A stretch of DNA of 64,000 nucleotides from Aurelia coerulea (Eukaryota > Cnidaria > Scyphozoa > Semaeostomeae > Ulmaridae): assembly GCA_039566865.1 (NCBI GenBank), contig CM076960.1, forward strand, positions 8,964,001 to 9,028,000. The letters run 5' to 3'. The translations under genes were made by a program, and so were the position numbers. The notes beneath the pieces were generated by a model. That model saw only the letters and a list, made by a program, of their open reading frames with translations. It was not told the origin of the DNA and did not search any database. This document shows, piece after piece, positions 23,052-32,194 of this stretch (position 1 is the stretch's first letter; every line of letters begins with the position of its first letter).

Positions 23052-23829
23052 ATAAACACAAGAAACTAAACTAATCTTAATATAAACATTAACCATGAAC
23101 AGATGAGCCTAAGACAGTTGAGATGTTGGACAAACAGAATTTGGAAACAAGCAAGAATATTATGCAAATAGATTAGGTGTAAGAATCAATAAGGTAAGTT
23201 TTCAGTTTTGACCGAAAGGTGTAAGTGGAGCAAGCAACACGTATAAAAGGGGAATGGTATTCCAAAGCCTAGAACCAAAATATTGTACTGTTTGAAGACC
23301 ACAGAGTGTAGTCTTTTTCAAAGACAAGAACAGATCACCGCTGGTTACCTGTCGAGTTCCAATTCTATGAAGAGATTAGTTAGGTTTGAAGTTATCACGG
23401 AAGCAGGCAGGAGAAAGGTTATTTATTGCTTTATAAACAAAAGTTAAAATATTCACAAATAGTATGTCCTTTCTTGCACGTATTTTTTATGAATGAAAAA
23501 TAGGGGCAGATGGTGCAGAAAAAGGTTGGAAATGAATACACCTGAGGATTTTCTTCTGCAATATGGACAATGGCTTTAGAAAGGAGTCATAGGTAAGACA
23601 CTATAATGTGATGCCATAATTAAGAAACGAGGGGAAAATGATAAGTTACAGAGGCAGATACGGATATGTATTGGTATGTAGTGCTTTATTTTGAAGAAAT
23701 CCTAGAAGTTCTGGATAGCTTTTTACAGAGTTGGCTGATGTGGTGTTTCCAGGTAAGATGTTTATCCATAAGTACACCTAAGAATTTTACACAAATAGCT
23801 CTCTTGATACTCTGTTTGCCAATTTTAAG

Positions 23830-24561
23830 CAAGGGCGTCAGGACGACATTATAGTCGTTCCGTTGCAGTTAATTTCTAATGTTTGGTTTGAAAAACTTAC
23901 CTATGTTCTCCTTTTTGGTTTCTTCTTTCATAAATTTCTTGGTTTGGCTTTCTAAACGACATGTATCCCATCTTTTCTCAAGTGAAATAAACTGGTTGCT
24001 CTGCATGTACTGTTTCATCAACGCCATTTCTAATTCATTGAGAACTAAACGAAAGTGAGGTTAATCTCTGGCCAGCGTCGGAAGCAGGATGGGTGTGACA
24101 TGCGCTGTTTCTTATTGCTTCTTCGTCTACCAAGGCTTGTAACCCAGCCACTACCATATATAGAAGCGTGTCCTGACACCTCTCAATTTTGATTGGTTGC
24201 TGTATTGTTGCGCGGGCTTTTCAAACCGAATGAAGGTAATGAGCCATAGACCGTCACATGACACGCTTATAGCTTCCTGGTTGGATAAGAGAGAGCGCAT
24301 GACAGACCCATTCAATATTTGATGAGGCTGAGAACAACCTCACTTCCGTTATGTACATTGCAAATGGCCTCCAGAGACGACGTTGACACGATCAAACAGT
24401 TCATTTTAACTTGAGAAAAGATGGGATATATGTCGTTTAAAAAGCAAAGCCAAGAAATTTATGAAAGAAAAAACCACCAAGGAGAACATGGTAAGTTTTT
24501 CAAACCAAACATTAGAAATTAATTGCAACGGGACGACTATAATGCCGTCCTAACGCCCTTG
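23830..24561. mobile_element. Long-TIR MITE with TTTTAAG target duplication
   Basis: The arms of about 165 bases begin CAAGGGCGTCAGGACG on the left and the complement of CGTCCTAACGCCCTTG on the right. They continue with GACATTATAGTCG and GTTGCAATTAATTTCTAATG. TTTTAAG at 23823-23829 and again at 24562-24568 is a clean 7-base direct duplication; the 8th base differs. It sits in element D2 between codons for ...DCFNLK and KIGKQS, so removing one duplication rejoins the RT reading. No ORF. Seven to eight base duplications with CA-starting ends suggest hAT-like, but this is not certain. Confidence 0.8.
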
Positions 24562-25900
24562 TTTTAAGGTTAAAACAATCAAGCAATTGCTTTCTAGGGG
24601 AGTGGAACAGGACAAAATTTGTTTCATCAATATTTAGTGCAAGTTTATTAGAATCAAGCCACAATTTTAGTTTACCAAAATCCTTGTTCACGTTTTTGTG
24701 AGCAATCCCAGATCATCCGATTCAAAATAAATATTAGTATCATCAGCAAACAGGAAAAATGAAAGGAACCCAGATGAATTGGGTAAGTCATGAATGTAAA
24801 TGATGAAGAGCAATGACCCAAGAACAGAGACATGGGGGACACCACATGTTATGCCACAAAGTGAGGATGAATTACCATTCATTGAGATATATTGTTTACG
24901 GTTAGAAAGGTAAGAGTGGAATCAATTAAGTGCTGCACCCATGATGCCATGATGTTCTGTGATGGTTCACTGTGTCAAAGGTATTTTGGAGATAAATGAA
25001 GATGCCACATCCAAATCTGCTGTTGTCAAGTGTGGACTTAATTCTTTCAGTTAAACTAACAGGAGCATGCTTAGTAGAATGGCCACTACGAAAGCCAAAC
25101 TGCATGATAAATATTTGTTCATATGCATCAAGAAATTTGTATAGGCGTTGGTGCATTAATTTTCAAATATCTTACTAAAGATGGAGAGCAGTGATTAAAA
25201 ATAGGGATAACCTTGGCAATTTTTAGTTTATCAGGAAAGATACCAAGTTTGAAAGATTCATTAATCAAAATTGAAAGATCAGCTGATATCACAGGATCAA
25301 GCAGTTTTAGCAATCTGAACGGAATACTGTTTGGTCCACGCGATTTGCCATTCTTTAAGCTTTTGATCACAGAGGATACTTCAGTGGCCGAACACGGGGA
25401 AACAAAGAAGGAGGAAGCATTGTGATTAGATAAGTAATCTAACGGTGATTTTGGAGTCCTACCAACAAACTCCCTAGCCTAGAGAGTTTGTTGGTGATAT
25501 CATTTGTTACGTTGGTAACGTAATTGTTAAATTCATTTGCAATTTTGACAGGATCAGATATATGTGATCCATCATCATCTTTTAAGTAGGAGATTGTGAT
25601 ACATGATCCATGTTTAAAATAATGTTCTTTATACCAGTCCAAAGCCTTTTGATATTGTTTTTACTTTCATCAAAATATCGATGATAGTACTCTTTTATAC
25701 AGCAGACCTTTTTAATAGGAGGATTGTTACTGTTGTCTCTGTTCCATTTTAGGACCAAAAAAGAACAAGATGATATATTATCAATCAAGCCCAAACTTGA
25801 AGCAGCATTTGACAACAACAAAAAGTACTGCAATTCTGGCTGTTTCAATGCCTGAAGACTGATACAAAACTGATGGAACATGACTGTTGCAAATAAAGCA

Positions 25901-26692
25901 TTAAATGAAAAACAATTCTAATATATCAAAAACATTGAGCAATCCAATAATAGATACTGATGACTTTGCTCTGATGATATGAAGATGGTAAGATAATAGC
26001 AATTGAATTATTACAAATTGAAATTGTGATGCTTCCGATTCCAAAACAGTCTGTGTTGCTGTTGCTGCTAGGAGAGAACCAAGCTACAGGTGGCTCCCAA
26101 AGGAATAGTGAGCCAATATAATGGTAAAAAACCTCCAGGGAATAGCGGGTGCAAAGTCCAAGAGAGATCGAAATGTTTGTTTTTACTGGCAAACAAGTTG
26201 GTAGATGGGACGGAATCAGACAGCAGGAAGCAACAGGAATGCCCCAAGGGAACAAGAAACACTGAAGTCATGAAAATTGCCATGCTCCCTACTGTAACTA
26301 TAAATTGTATTGCAAGAGGAAAATGCGATGAGATGCAGAGACCATACATGTAAAATCGACGAGAAGAGAAAAGCGAAGTGAACCGACGAAGCAAAGAAAC
26401 CAATGAGGTGGTCAAGGAAAGCCAGACGTGAGAATGAACAATCTGACTGCTTAATGACTTTGATTCATGATTAATTTTGTTGTGTTAATAGCGTCGCATT
26501 ATGCAAGTTTTGAATCTTAACCTTTGTTGCTGTTTTTGTATCTCAGGCTATTTTGTGCAGCAACGAAAAATTTTACCTATGGTCTTAAGTTTTAAGTCTA
26601 ATTACTAGGTCTTTATCTTTGTATTATTTGCGAATTGTGACTTTTTGAAGTAGATTCGCGGGACGGAAGAAAGAAGCAGAGGTTCACGCAAA
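25901..26692. other. No gene recognised
   Basis: Three overlapping ORFs of 87-115 codons (plus 26090-26353; minus 25926-26255 and 26068-26415) have no recognised motif and mutually exclude one another. Confidence 0.35.
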
Positions 26693-27163
26693 ATGTTGCC
26701 CTACGAACACAGACCTCGAAAACCCAAGGCAGTGGATGACGAGGATCGAATGAAGCGATCGTTTCGTACAAATCATCGAAGGCCGCCTAAGCAGATATCA
26801 ATTGGAAAACGAATTAAACATATTGAAGAGCTCATCAGTATGCGAGGGAGCAGAACCCAAGTCAACTGTCATGTGAGAGATTTGAGGCGTGTTTTCACTA
26901 CAGCAACGCTGGCGCACGAGGAATATTTGGAGCAGTTAGACCCACAAGATGAAGATTACATTGAAGATCTTGGATTAACAGTAGATGCGTGTCAGGCACC
27001 TGCAGAGGAATACCTCCATGAAAGAGCCCTTGATACTCCTTCAGAAAAAGTTGATGCATCAGATGTCAGCTATGCAGAATCCAATTCCTCACTTGAAACT
27101 TCTGAGACAGAGAACTGGGAAGCAGAGGGTTTGAATTTATATCAGTATTCAGTTGACTGTTAG
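26693..27163 (+). CDS. Unrecognised 156-residue ORF, possibly a gag-like N-terminus
   Basis: An open ATG-to-stop frame whose composition looks genuinely coding. The N-terminus is basic (HRPRKPK, TNHRRPPKQIS). The middle part is helical, charged and coiled-coil-like (KRIKHIEELISMRGSR, ATLAHEEYLEQLDPQDEDYI), and the tail is acidic and serine-rich. This order recalls the first part of gag-like proteins of BEL/Pao-type elements, where a basic leader precedes a charged helical region. No zinc knuckle, protease or LTR is visible nearby. It could also be a host exon. The assignment is open. Confidence 0.35.
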   Translation: MLPYEHRPRKPKAVDDEDRMKRSFRTNHRRPPKQISIGKRIKHIEELISMRGSRTQVNCHVRDLRRVFTTATLAHEEYLEQLDPQDEDYIEDLGLTVDACQAPAEEYLHERALDTPSEKVDASDVSYAESNSSLETSETENWEAEGLNLYQYSVDC

Positions 27164-27380
27164 CCATCAAATTCGTCTTTTCAGTCTTTTCATCATACAG
27201 ACAAATATTCATTCAGTACGTCCATGGTGACCACAGCTTCCCAGGAGCCGGACATGCATGCAAATAGCGGACATATGGTGTAAACAGCAAGTAAGGTCTA
27301 TTTGCAAACAGGCTGACCCAAAGCAACATGCTCTCTAGAGAATCTCTCACTTTCTTGATACTGAACAACTAAAGCGAATA

Positions 27381-28290
27381 ATGAAGGCATTTATCTTATC
27401 CCAGTTCAACTACAGTCCTCTTGTTTGGATGCTCTGCGATAGAGCACTGAACAATAAAGTTAATCGTATCCACGAACGGGCATTGCGGATACCTTACAAA
27501 GATATGAGATCAGATTTTGATACAATGTTACTTAGAGGCCCTTTACATGAGAAATTTCAACCCGGGTTGAGTGGAACACGGGTTGAGTTTCAACTCGGTT
27601 GACGGTGTAAGCCTTCATCGCGTTTACATGAAGGAGGCTGAGTTGAAACTCAACGCGGGTTCAACTCAACTCGGCAACTCAACCCTTGTTGAAATTTCAA
27701 CACGGGTTGAAATTCTCATGTAAACGCAAAATTTTTTCAACTCGGGGCGAGATTAGAATGCGAACAAAGGAGATCGAATCTATTTCCGCAATTATTCGAA
27801 TATTTGAGTGGGCTCACATTCCTCCTTCTATTGTTTGCAACCATGTGACCTAATCTCAACCCGTGTTGAGATTTCATGTAAACGCAAGGTAAAATAAGCA
27901 ATGCTGTTAAAACTCAACCCGTGTTGAAACTCAACACGGGTTGAAATTTATCATGTAAAGGGCCTCTTAGAGACAATGCGGTCCCAATCCACATCAGGAA
28001 TTTACAGTTGTTGATGACAGACATTTTTAAAACAAAATGGCAGCTTAATCCTAGTTTCATGAAGGAGATCTTTGTCGAAAAACACAGTCGTTATGAGTTA
28101 AGAAGCTGCAATAATCTACTCCTGCCACAAGCGCGTACTACGTGCTATGGCTTAGACACGATATCGTTTCTAGGGAGTAGATTATAGTAGGCATTTCCCA
28201 ATGACATGAAACAATCTGACACCCTCACCAGCTTGCATAAAAATTTTGAATACAAGGCTCTTTCGCAGGAACTGTTCAAACGCCTATACT
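27381..28290 (+). pseudogene. Non-LTR retroelement C-terminal tail, split by a MITE
   Basis: 27381-27531 reads QFNYSPLVWMLCDRALNNKV and NRIHERALRIPYKDM, the C-terminal thumb pattern of A/E-like elements. The 432-base MITE interrupts it. The same frame resumes after 27970 with DNAVPIHIRNLQLL, HSRYELRSCNN, and DTISFLGSRLW, and then a stop. The next residues PNDMKQSDTLTSLHKNF continue the usual tail. The RT domain is absent, so only the 3' end of a copy remains. It may be the missing 3' part of the same family as elements A and E. Confidence 0.7.
27535..27966. mobile_element. PIF/Harbinger-type MITE with TTA duplication
   Basis: The ends are perfect inverted repeats GAGGCCCTTTACATG / CATGTAAAGGGCCTC, flanked by TTA at 27532-27534 and 27967-27969. 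The interior is dense in inverted copies of the AACCCGTGTTGA / TCAACACGGGTT motif. Removing the element and one TTA restores the retroelement reading frame, which confirms the insertion site. TWA duplications with GGC-starting ends fit PIF/Harbinger. Non-coding. Confidence 0.85.
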
Positions 28291-28530
28291 TTTTTTTGGG
28301 ACACCCGGTAGATTATATATAGATTCGAGAAAAACACTATTTTTAAAAGTTTCGGCGCAAGCCTTCATCAGCATCAGCATGATTTTTCAGAATCCACGTT
28401 TTCTTTGTTTCTTGTATTTTGAGATGAATACGTATACTTTGCTCGATAATGAAAAGTCACACTGATAAAGGCTTGCGCCGAATCGTTTAACAGAAGTGTT
28501 TTTCTTGAATCTATATCTTATTTTAAAAAC
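28287..28530. repeat. Mariner-like end and inverted repeat with hammerhead-like cores
   Basis: 28287-28311 contains TTTTTTTTGGGACACCCGGTA, a Tc1/mariner-like terminal sequence ending at TA; no partner end was found. Next to it, 28314-28372 and 28459-28530 are inverted copies (ATAGATTCGAGAAAAACACT and AGTGTTTTTCTTGAATCTAT). Each carries a hammerhead-like core. On the minus strand 28349-28371 reads CTGATGA, a stem GGC/GCC, then GAAAC. On the plus strand 28462-28485 reads CTGATAA, the same stem, then GAATC (degenerate). No coding sequence is adjacent. Confidence 0.55.
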
Positions 28531-28979
28531 ATCTTATATATAATGGAAGATTTCTCGAGTCCACTTAAAAAAATCAGAATAATGAAGCTTTCTTTTTTCA
28601 ATATATTCCATTAAAAATTTACATCACAATATCACTAATTACTATACCTACAGCTAACGCTACCCTACTACAGAGACAATACCCAAACGAGCACATATTT
28701 TGTCTACCCAGAGGTCATAACATAAAAAATGAATAAAATGACAAACAGAGCTACAAGTTAAGGCATCATGTAACCAAATAATTGCAAGTGAAGATTTGAA
28801 AGGTTTAGAACCAAGAAAGGCAATGTAAAATGTATTATTTTTGTTGCAAGCTTCCTTAAGACACCACATAACTACAAACAAACATAGCTATTAAAAACAG
28901 ACACATAAAGATGGGATTTGTGTGCTCTATTCAGGGATTCCAGTAACCTTCAACCAAAGCGCTCTGTTTCAGAAATGTA

Positions 28980-29270
28980 CTTAATTGTTAAGTTTAAGGT
29001 TAATTTGTTGGCTTCCAAGGGCAAATTTTGTTTCCGTAAAGAAGAAGTTCCAACATATTGATATCTGAACCCTCAGAATATCCACAAGCTTCGAGTACAT
29101 CGTTGACACCAGCGAGAAGACTGCGTCTATGCTCTCTGAAAGAATTGCAGAGTAGCAAGAAATGTTCCGTATCCTCTATGCCATCGTTAACTGGACACAT
29201 TGGATTAATTATATCTTTAAAATATGTTTGAATTTGTGGAAATTGAGTTTGCTTAGCCCCACCCTTAACT
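28980..29270 (-). pseudogene. Retroelement C3, short C-terminal fragment
   Basis: The minus strand reads NPMCPVNDGIEDTEHFLLLC and then LLAGVNDVLEACGYSEG and LLLYGNKICPW. The preceding sequence (about 29280 downward) continues the family C pattern with frame damage. It ends about 130 bases from the NUP210 exon at 29400. Only the zinc-knuckle end of the polyprotein is left. Confidence 0.7.
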
Positions 29271-29399
29271 GAGCTAAATATGCAACCCTTTTTGGGTTAT
29301 CAATACCATATACAGAACTATAATAAAGCAGCTAAGACATGAGCTTCTTGCTTTGTAAAGACGTATTTGAAAATATAGAGAAATCAAAAGACTACATAC

Positions 29400-29473
29400 C
29401 TTAACTTGGTAACAGAGCTGGCAGGAAATTGATTCGTTGGGGTTGGCTTGTTGCCGACTTGACCAGTCAATAG
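29400..29473 (-). CDS. NUP210: NUP210-like (gp210) exon
   Basis: Minus-strand exon of 74 bases between TTTTTCTCTAG and a GTATGT donor. It has 24 codons plus two bases and reads LLTGQVGNKPTPTNQFPASS and VTKL. Vertebrate NUP210 has S-V-G-N-K-P-S-L-T-N-P-F-P-A-V at this place, followed by the C-A-P-P block found here in the next exon (14142-14250). The leftover two bases (AG) join the first base of that exon to give Arg in frame. The intron between them is about 15.1 kb and is filled with retroelements. The short length explains why ORF-based methods would miss it. Confidence 0.75.
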
Positions 29474-30028
29474 CTAGAGAAAAATTAATGCTATTATTCT
29501 GTAACATTTACTGGAGAATTTAACTTATGCCAATAACACCCAATGTATGTCAAAGGTCAATTTGTACCTTCTACACTAGTTGGTATAGTGACATAAAATC
29601 CCTTGCCTCTCACGTTGCGCCGAGGGACAACGTTAGATCACACTTACCGTTCCTAATCGTTAAAGGAGAATGGCATCGTAACACTATCTTTTGCCACATA
29701 ACGGAAATTTAGACGAAGATTCGAAATCTGAAAACATTTTTGAAATATCTCTTTTCTTTGAGAGTTAGGGGCCCGTGAAGTGATGGGAAACGCCCTTTTA
29801 CGAAAAAGGACGGGATTGATTGCGTATTCTCCCGCAGCATGTCAAGCGATGCTTGTGACGTCAAATGCGATCAGTGGTCAGAATGCGATTTAGGCCCATC
29901 AAGTGGGAAGCAGTGAAGAACTCGTATCATCATGGGATCATCGGCGACGAAACGACTCTTCGGTTTCAACAAACATTTGGTTGACAAAACTTGGATGGAG
30001 CTATCTTCGGTGAGTTCCTTATAGACTA

Positions 30029-30453
30029 CAGTAGTGTCCCCCATATAAGAAACAACTTTTTCAATTTCAGGTCTGATGCGTTTCTTATAAAATGAGATAA
30101 ACTTGCAAATCAGGGTAAAGTTTCTTATTACAAAAATCATATACTGTTCAACCAGACATGATCTCTATTGATGGTTATTATTTTGAATTGTATTTGTAAA
30201 TTTTCACGTCCAGAAAATGCTACAGTTATTTCAGGAAGGTGCTTTTTGTATACAAAATTATTCTTTTCATTTGAATAGGTACAGTTCAATACAACTGGAA
30301 AGCTGAAAAATTCTAAGGTTTCAATCCATACTTTTTAAATAAGAAACAAGCTTTTTTCAGACCTGAACAAGTTTCTTATAAAATGGGGTATTATTTTGAA
30401 AATCAGGGTCTGTGTTTCTTAAATTTGTGTTTCTTATATGCGGGACACTACTG
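30029..30453. mobile_element. Pogo/Tigger-like MITE, copy 1
   Basis: The ends are CAGTAGTGTCCCCCATATAA and the complement of TTATATGCGGGACACTACTG, flanked by TA on both sides (30027-30028 and 30454-30455). Interior subrepeats read TTTCTTATAAAATG. The CAGTAG start and TA duplication resemble pogo/Tigger termini. Non-coding, 425 bases. Confidence 0.75.
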
Positions 30454-31169
30454 TATATGAGTTTTTGCAATTTCTCTCTTTCTTATTTAGCCCATTCAAA
30501 AACCCTGCAATAATAAATAGGTTACTCACAAAAAATACTTGTTGTATGAAAAAGTTCTCTCCCAGTCCTAACTTATAGTGAATGCATAGGGGATTCCCTA
30601 CATTTTATATTTTGTTTTTTCAGGTATTATCAAGGGATGCATGACAGTTGAAGTGTGTTTCCACAAGATTTAGAAGATAAACTTGTATTCTAAAAGCTGA
30701 CAAGGACGGGATCCTGTGTATATCCACAGGTAGCATGCCAACTGACGTAATTACAGAATGAAAATGTTTCTATTGTCATGTTTGAAGAGTGAAAACATCA
30801 TGTTATAACTAACAGGAGGGGGTGTCTATGTGTTGAATAAAATGGGACATTAAACAGAAAATAACACAAGAGGGCCTTTTCATAATTACTCCATTTACCT
30901 AACTTCCTTTGACGTAGCAGATAATGATGGAATAATTCATATTGGTAACTTCACTCACAAGCAACATATTAGTTGTTTGTGTATTGTTGCCTAACCCACA
31001 CAAAAAGTCCTTGAAATTCATTTTGACCAACTTTAGAGTTTTGGACAAATAAGTTTGTAAAAAGACACTGACAAATATAGTAAATATATATCTTGCCTGT
31101 GCGAAAATACAGTAGTGTATCAGCTATCTGCAAGAATTGTGCATTTCATGAAGCAAGCATGAAAAATGG
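30454..31169. other. No gene recognised
   Basis: AT-rich sequence without supported ORF or repeat partner. Confidence 0.4.
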
Positions 31170-32100
31170 CATACCTACCGATTTTGATACGCTGAAAACG
31201 ATAAGATGCAGATCCCAACTGAAAAATGCCCCCAAATGCTATTTTTAGACAGGGGTACTCGGCCCCAGTCCCGTCAATGTTATATTACTTTAACTCACTA
31301 ACAAATGACGATGAAATGCTAAAATCAACTAATTTGGCATAATTTGATATGCTGAAAAAAATAGCTAAAATAATCTTTTGAAAAATTGCCCCCAAATGCT
31401 ATTTTTAGATTGGGAACTCAGACCCAGTCTTCTTTTTGTGTGATTTTGCTATAATTTACTAATAGGACATTATATAATTCTAAAATCAACGTATTAGCCA
31501 TAATTTGACACGCTGAACACGATCACGAAAAGACCCATTTCACAAAGTGCCCCATTTATGCTATTTTTAGACAGGAGTTTCTCGGACCCAGTCCTCTCTC
31601 TTATGTTATTCTGTAATAATTGACCAATAAAGGACGATATGGTTCCAAAGTCAACTAATTTGGCATTATTTGATATGCTGAAAATGATGGTGGGCAGACC
31701 CTTTTGTAAAATACCCCCAAGTACTATTTTTAGACAGAGGTACTTGGACCCAGTCCTCTTTTTGTGTGATTTTGCTATATTTTACTCATAAGACACGATA
31801 TAATTCTAAAATAAACAAATTTACCATAATTTGGCACGCTGAGCACGATCGTGAAAAGACCTGTTTCATAAAGTGCCCCTTGATGCAATTTTTAGACAGG
31901 GTTGACTCAAACCCAGTCCTCTTTGTAACCCAGTCCTCTTTGTAACCCAGTCCTCTTTGTAACCTAGTCCTCTTTCTAACCCAGTCCTCTTTCTTATGTT
32001 ATTCTGAAATAATTCACCAATTAAGTCGATATGATTCTGAAACCAAATTATTTCGCACAATTCGACAAGCCGAAAATGATGTTGAGCAGGTCCCATCCAA
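31170..32100. repeat. ~160-bp satellite, five monomers in an alternating (dimeric) pattern
   Basis: The block T-x-CTATTTTTAGACAGG recurs at 31238, 31397, 31558, 31722 and 31883 (spacing 159-164). Monomers 2 and 4 share TTTTTGTGTGATTTTGCTAT, while 3 and 5 share CTTATGTTATTCTG, so the higher-order unit is about 320 bases. A long ORF on the minus strand here (31866-32096) is a repeat artefact. Confidence 0.85.
31910..31992. repeat. 17-bp minisatellite inside the last satellite monomer
   Basis: Five copies of CCCAGTCCTCTTTGTAA (the last ones with small changes) expand a segment present once in the other monomers. Four extra units account for the ~68 additional bases of monomer 5. Confidence 0.9.
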
Positions 32101-32194
32101 AGATTTCGTATTTCAAATCTGATGAAACGATTCCATACTGTAGAAAAAGACTATATACGTGCTATGTCATGTTACCTGTTTTGAAGACAATAAT

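Larger units (their letters stand above)
22998..25900 (-). pseudogene. Retroelement D2 (CR1/L2-like), split by a MITE
   Basis: Minus-strand blocks run in order from about 25880. First comes the pre-RT linker with CCIKEYYHRYFDESKNNIKRLW and SDPVKIANEFNNYV. Then MIKSLKNGKSRGPNSIPFRL, ILINESFKLGIFPDKLKIAKVIP, QFGFRSGHSTKHA and CGIFIYLQNTFDTVNH follow, where the catalytic Asp block is altered. Then come GVPHVSVLGSLLFIIY and FADDTNIY (24688-24882), and WLDSNKLALNIDETNF. After the MITE at 23830-24561 the reading resumes with KIGKQSIKRA...FLGVLMDKHLTW. Stops and frameshifts are numerous. The endonuclease is missing. The 3' end is set at the conserved hairpin. Confidence 0.8.

Noticed and set aside
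31866..32096. Minus-strand ORF with GLGYKEDWVTKRTG repeats
   Set aside because: Generated by the 17-bp minisatellite inside the satellite.
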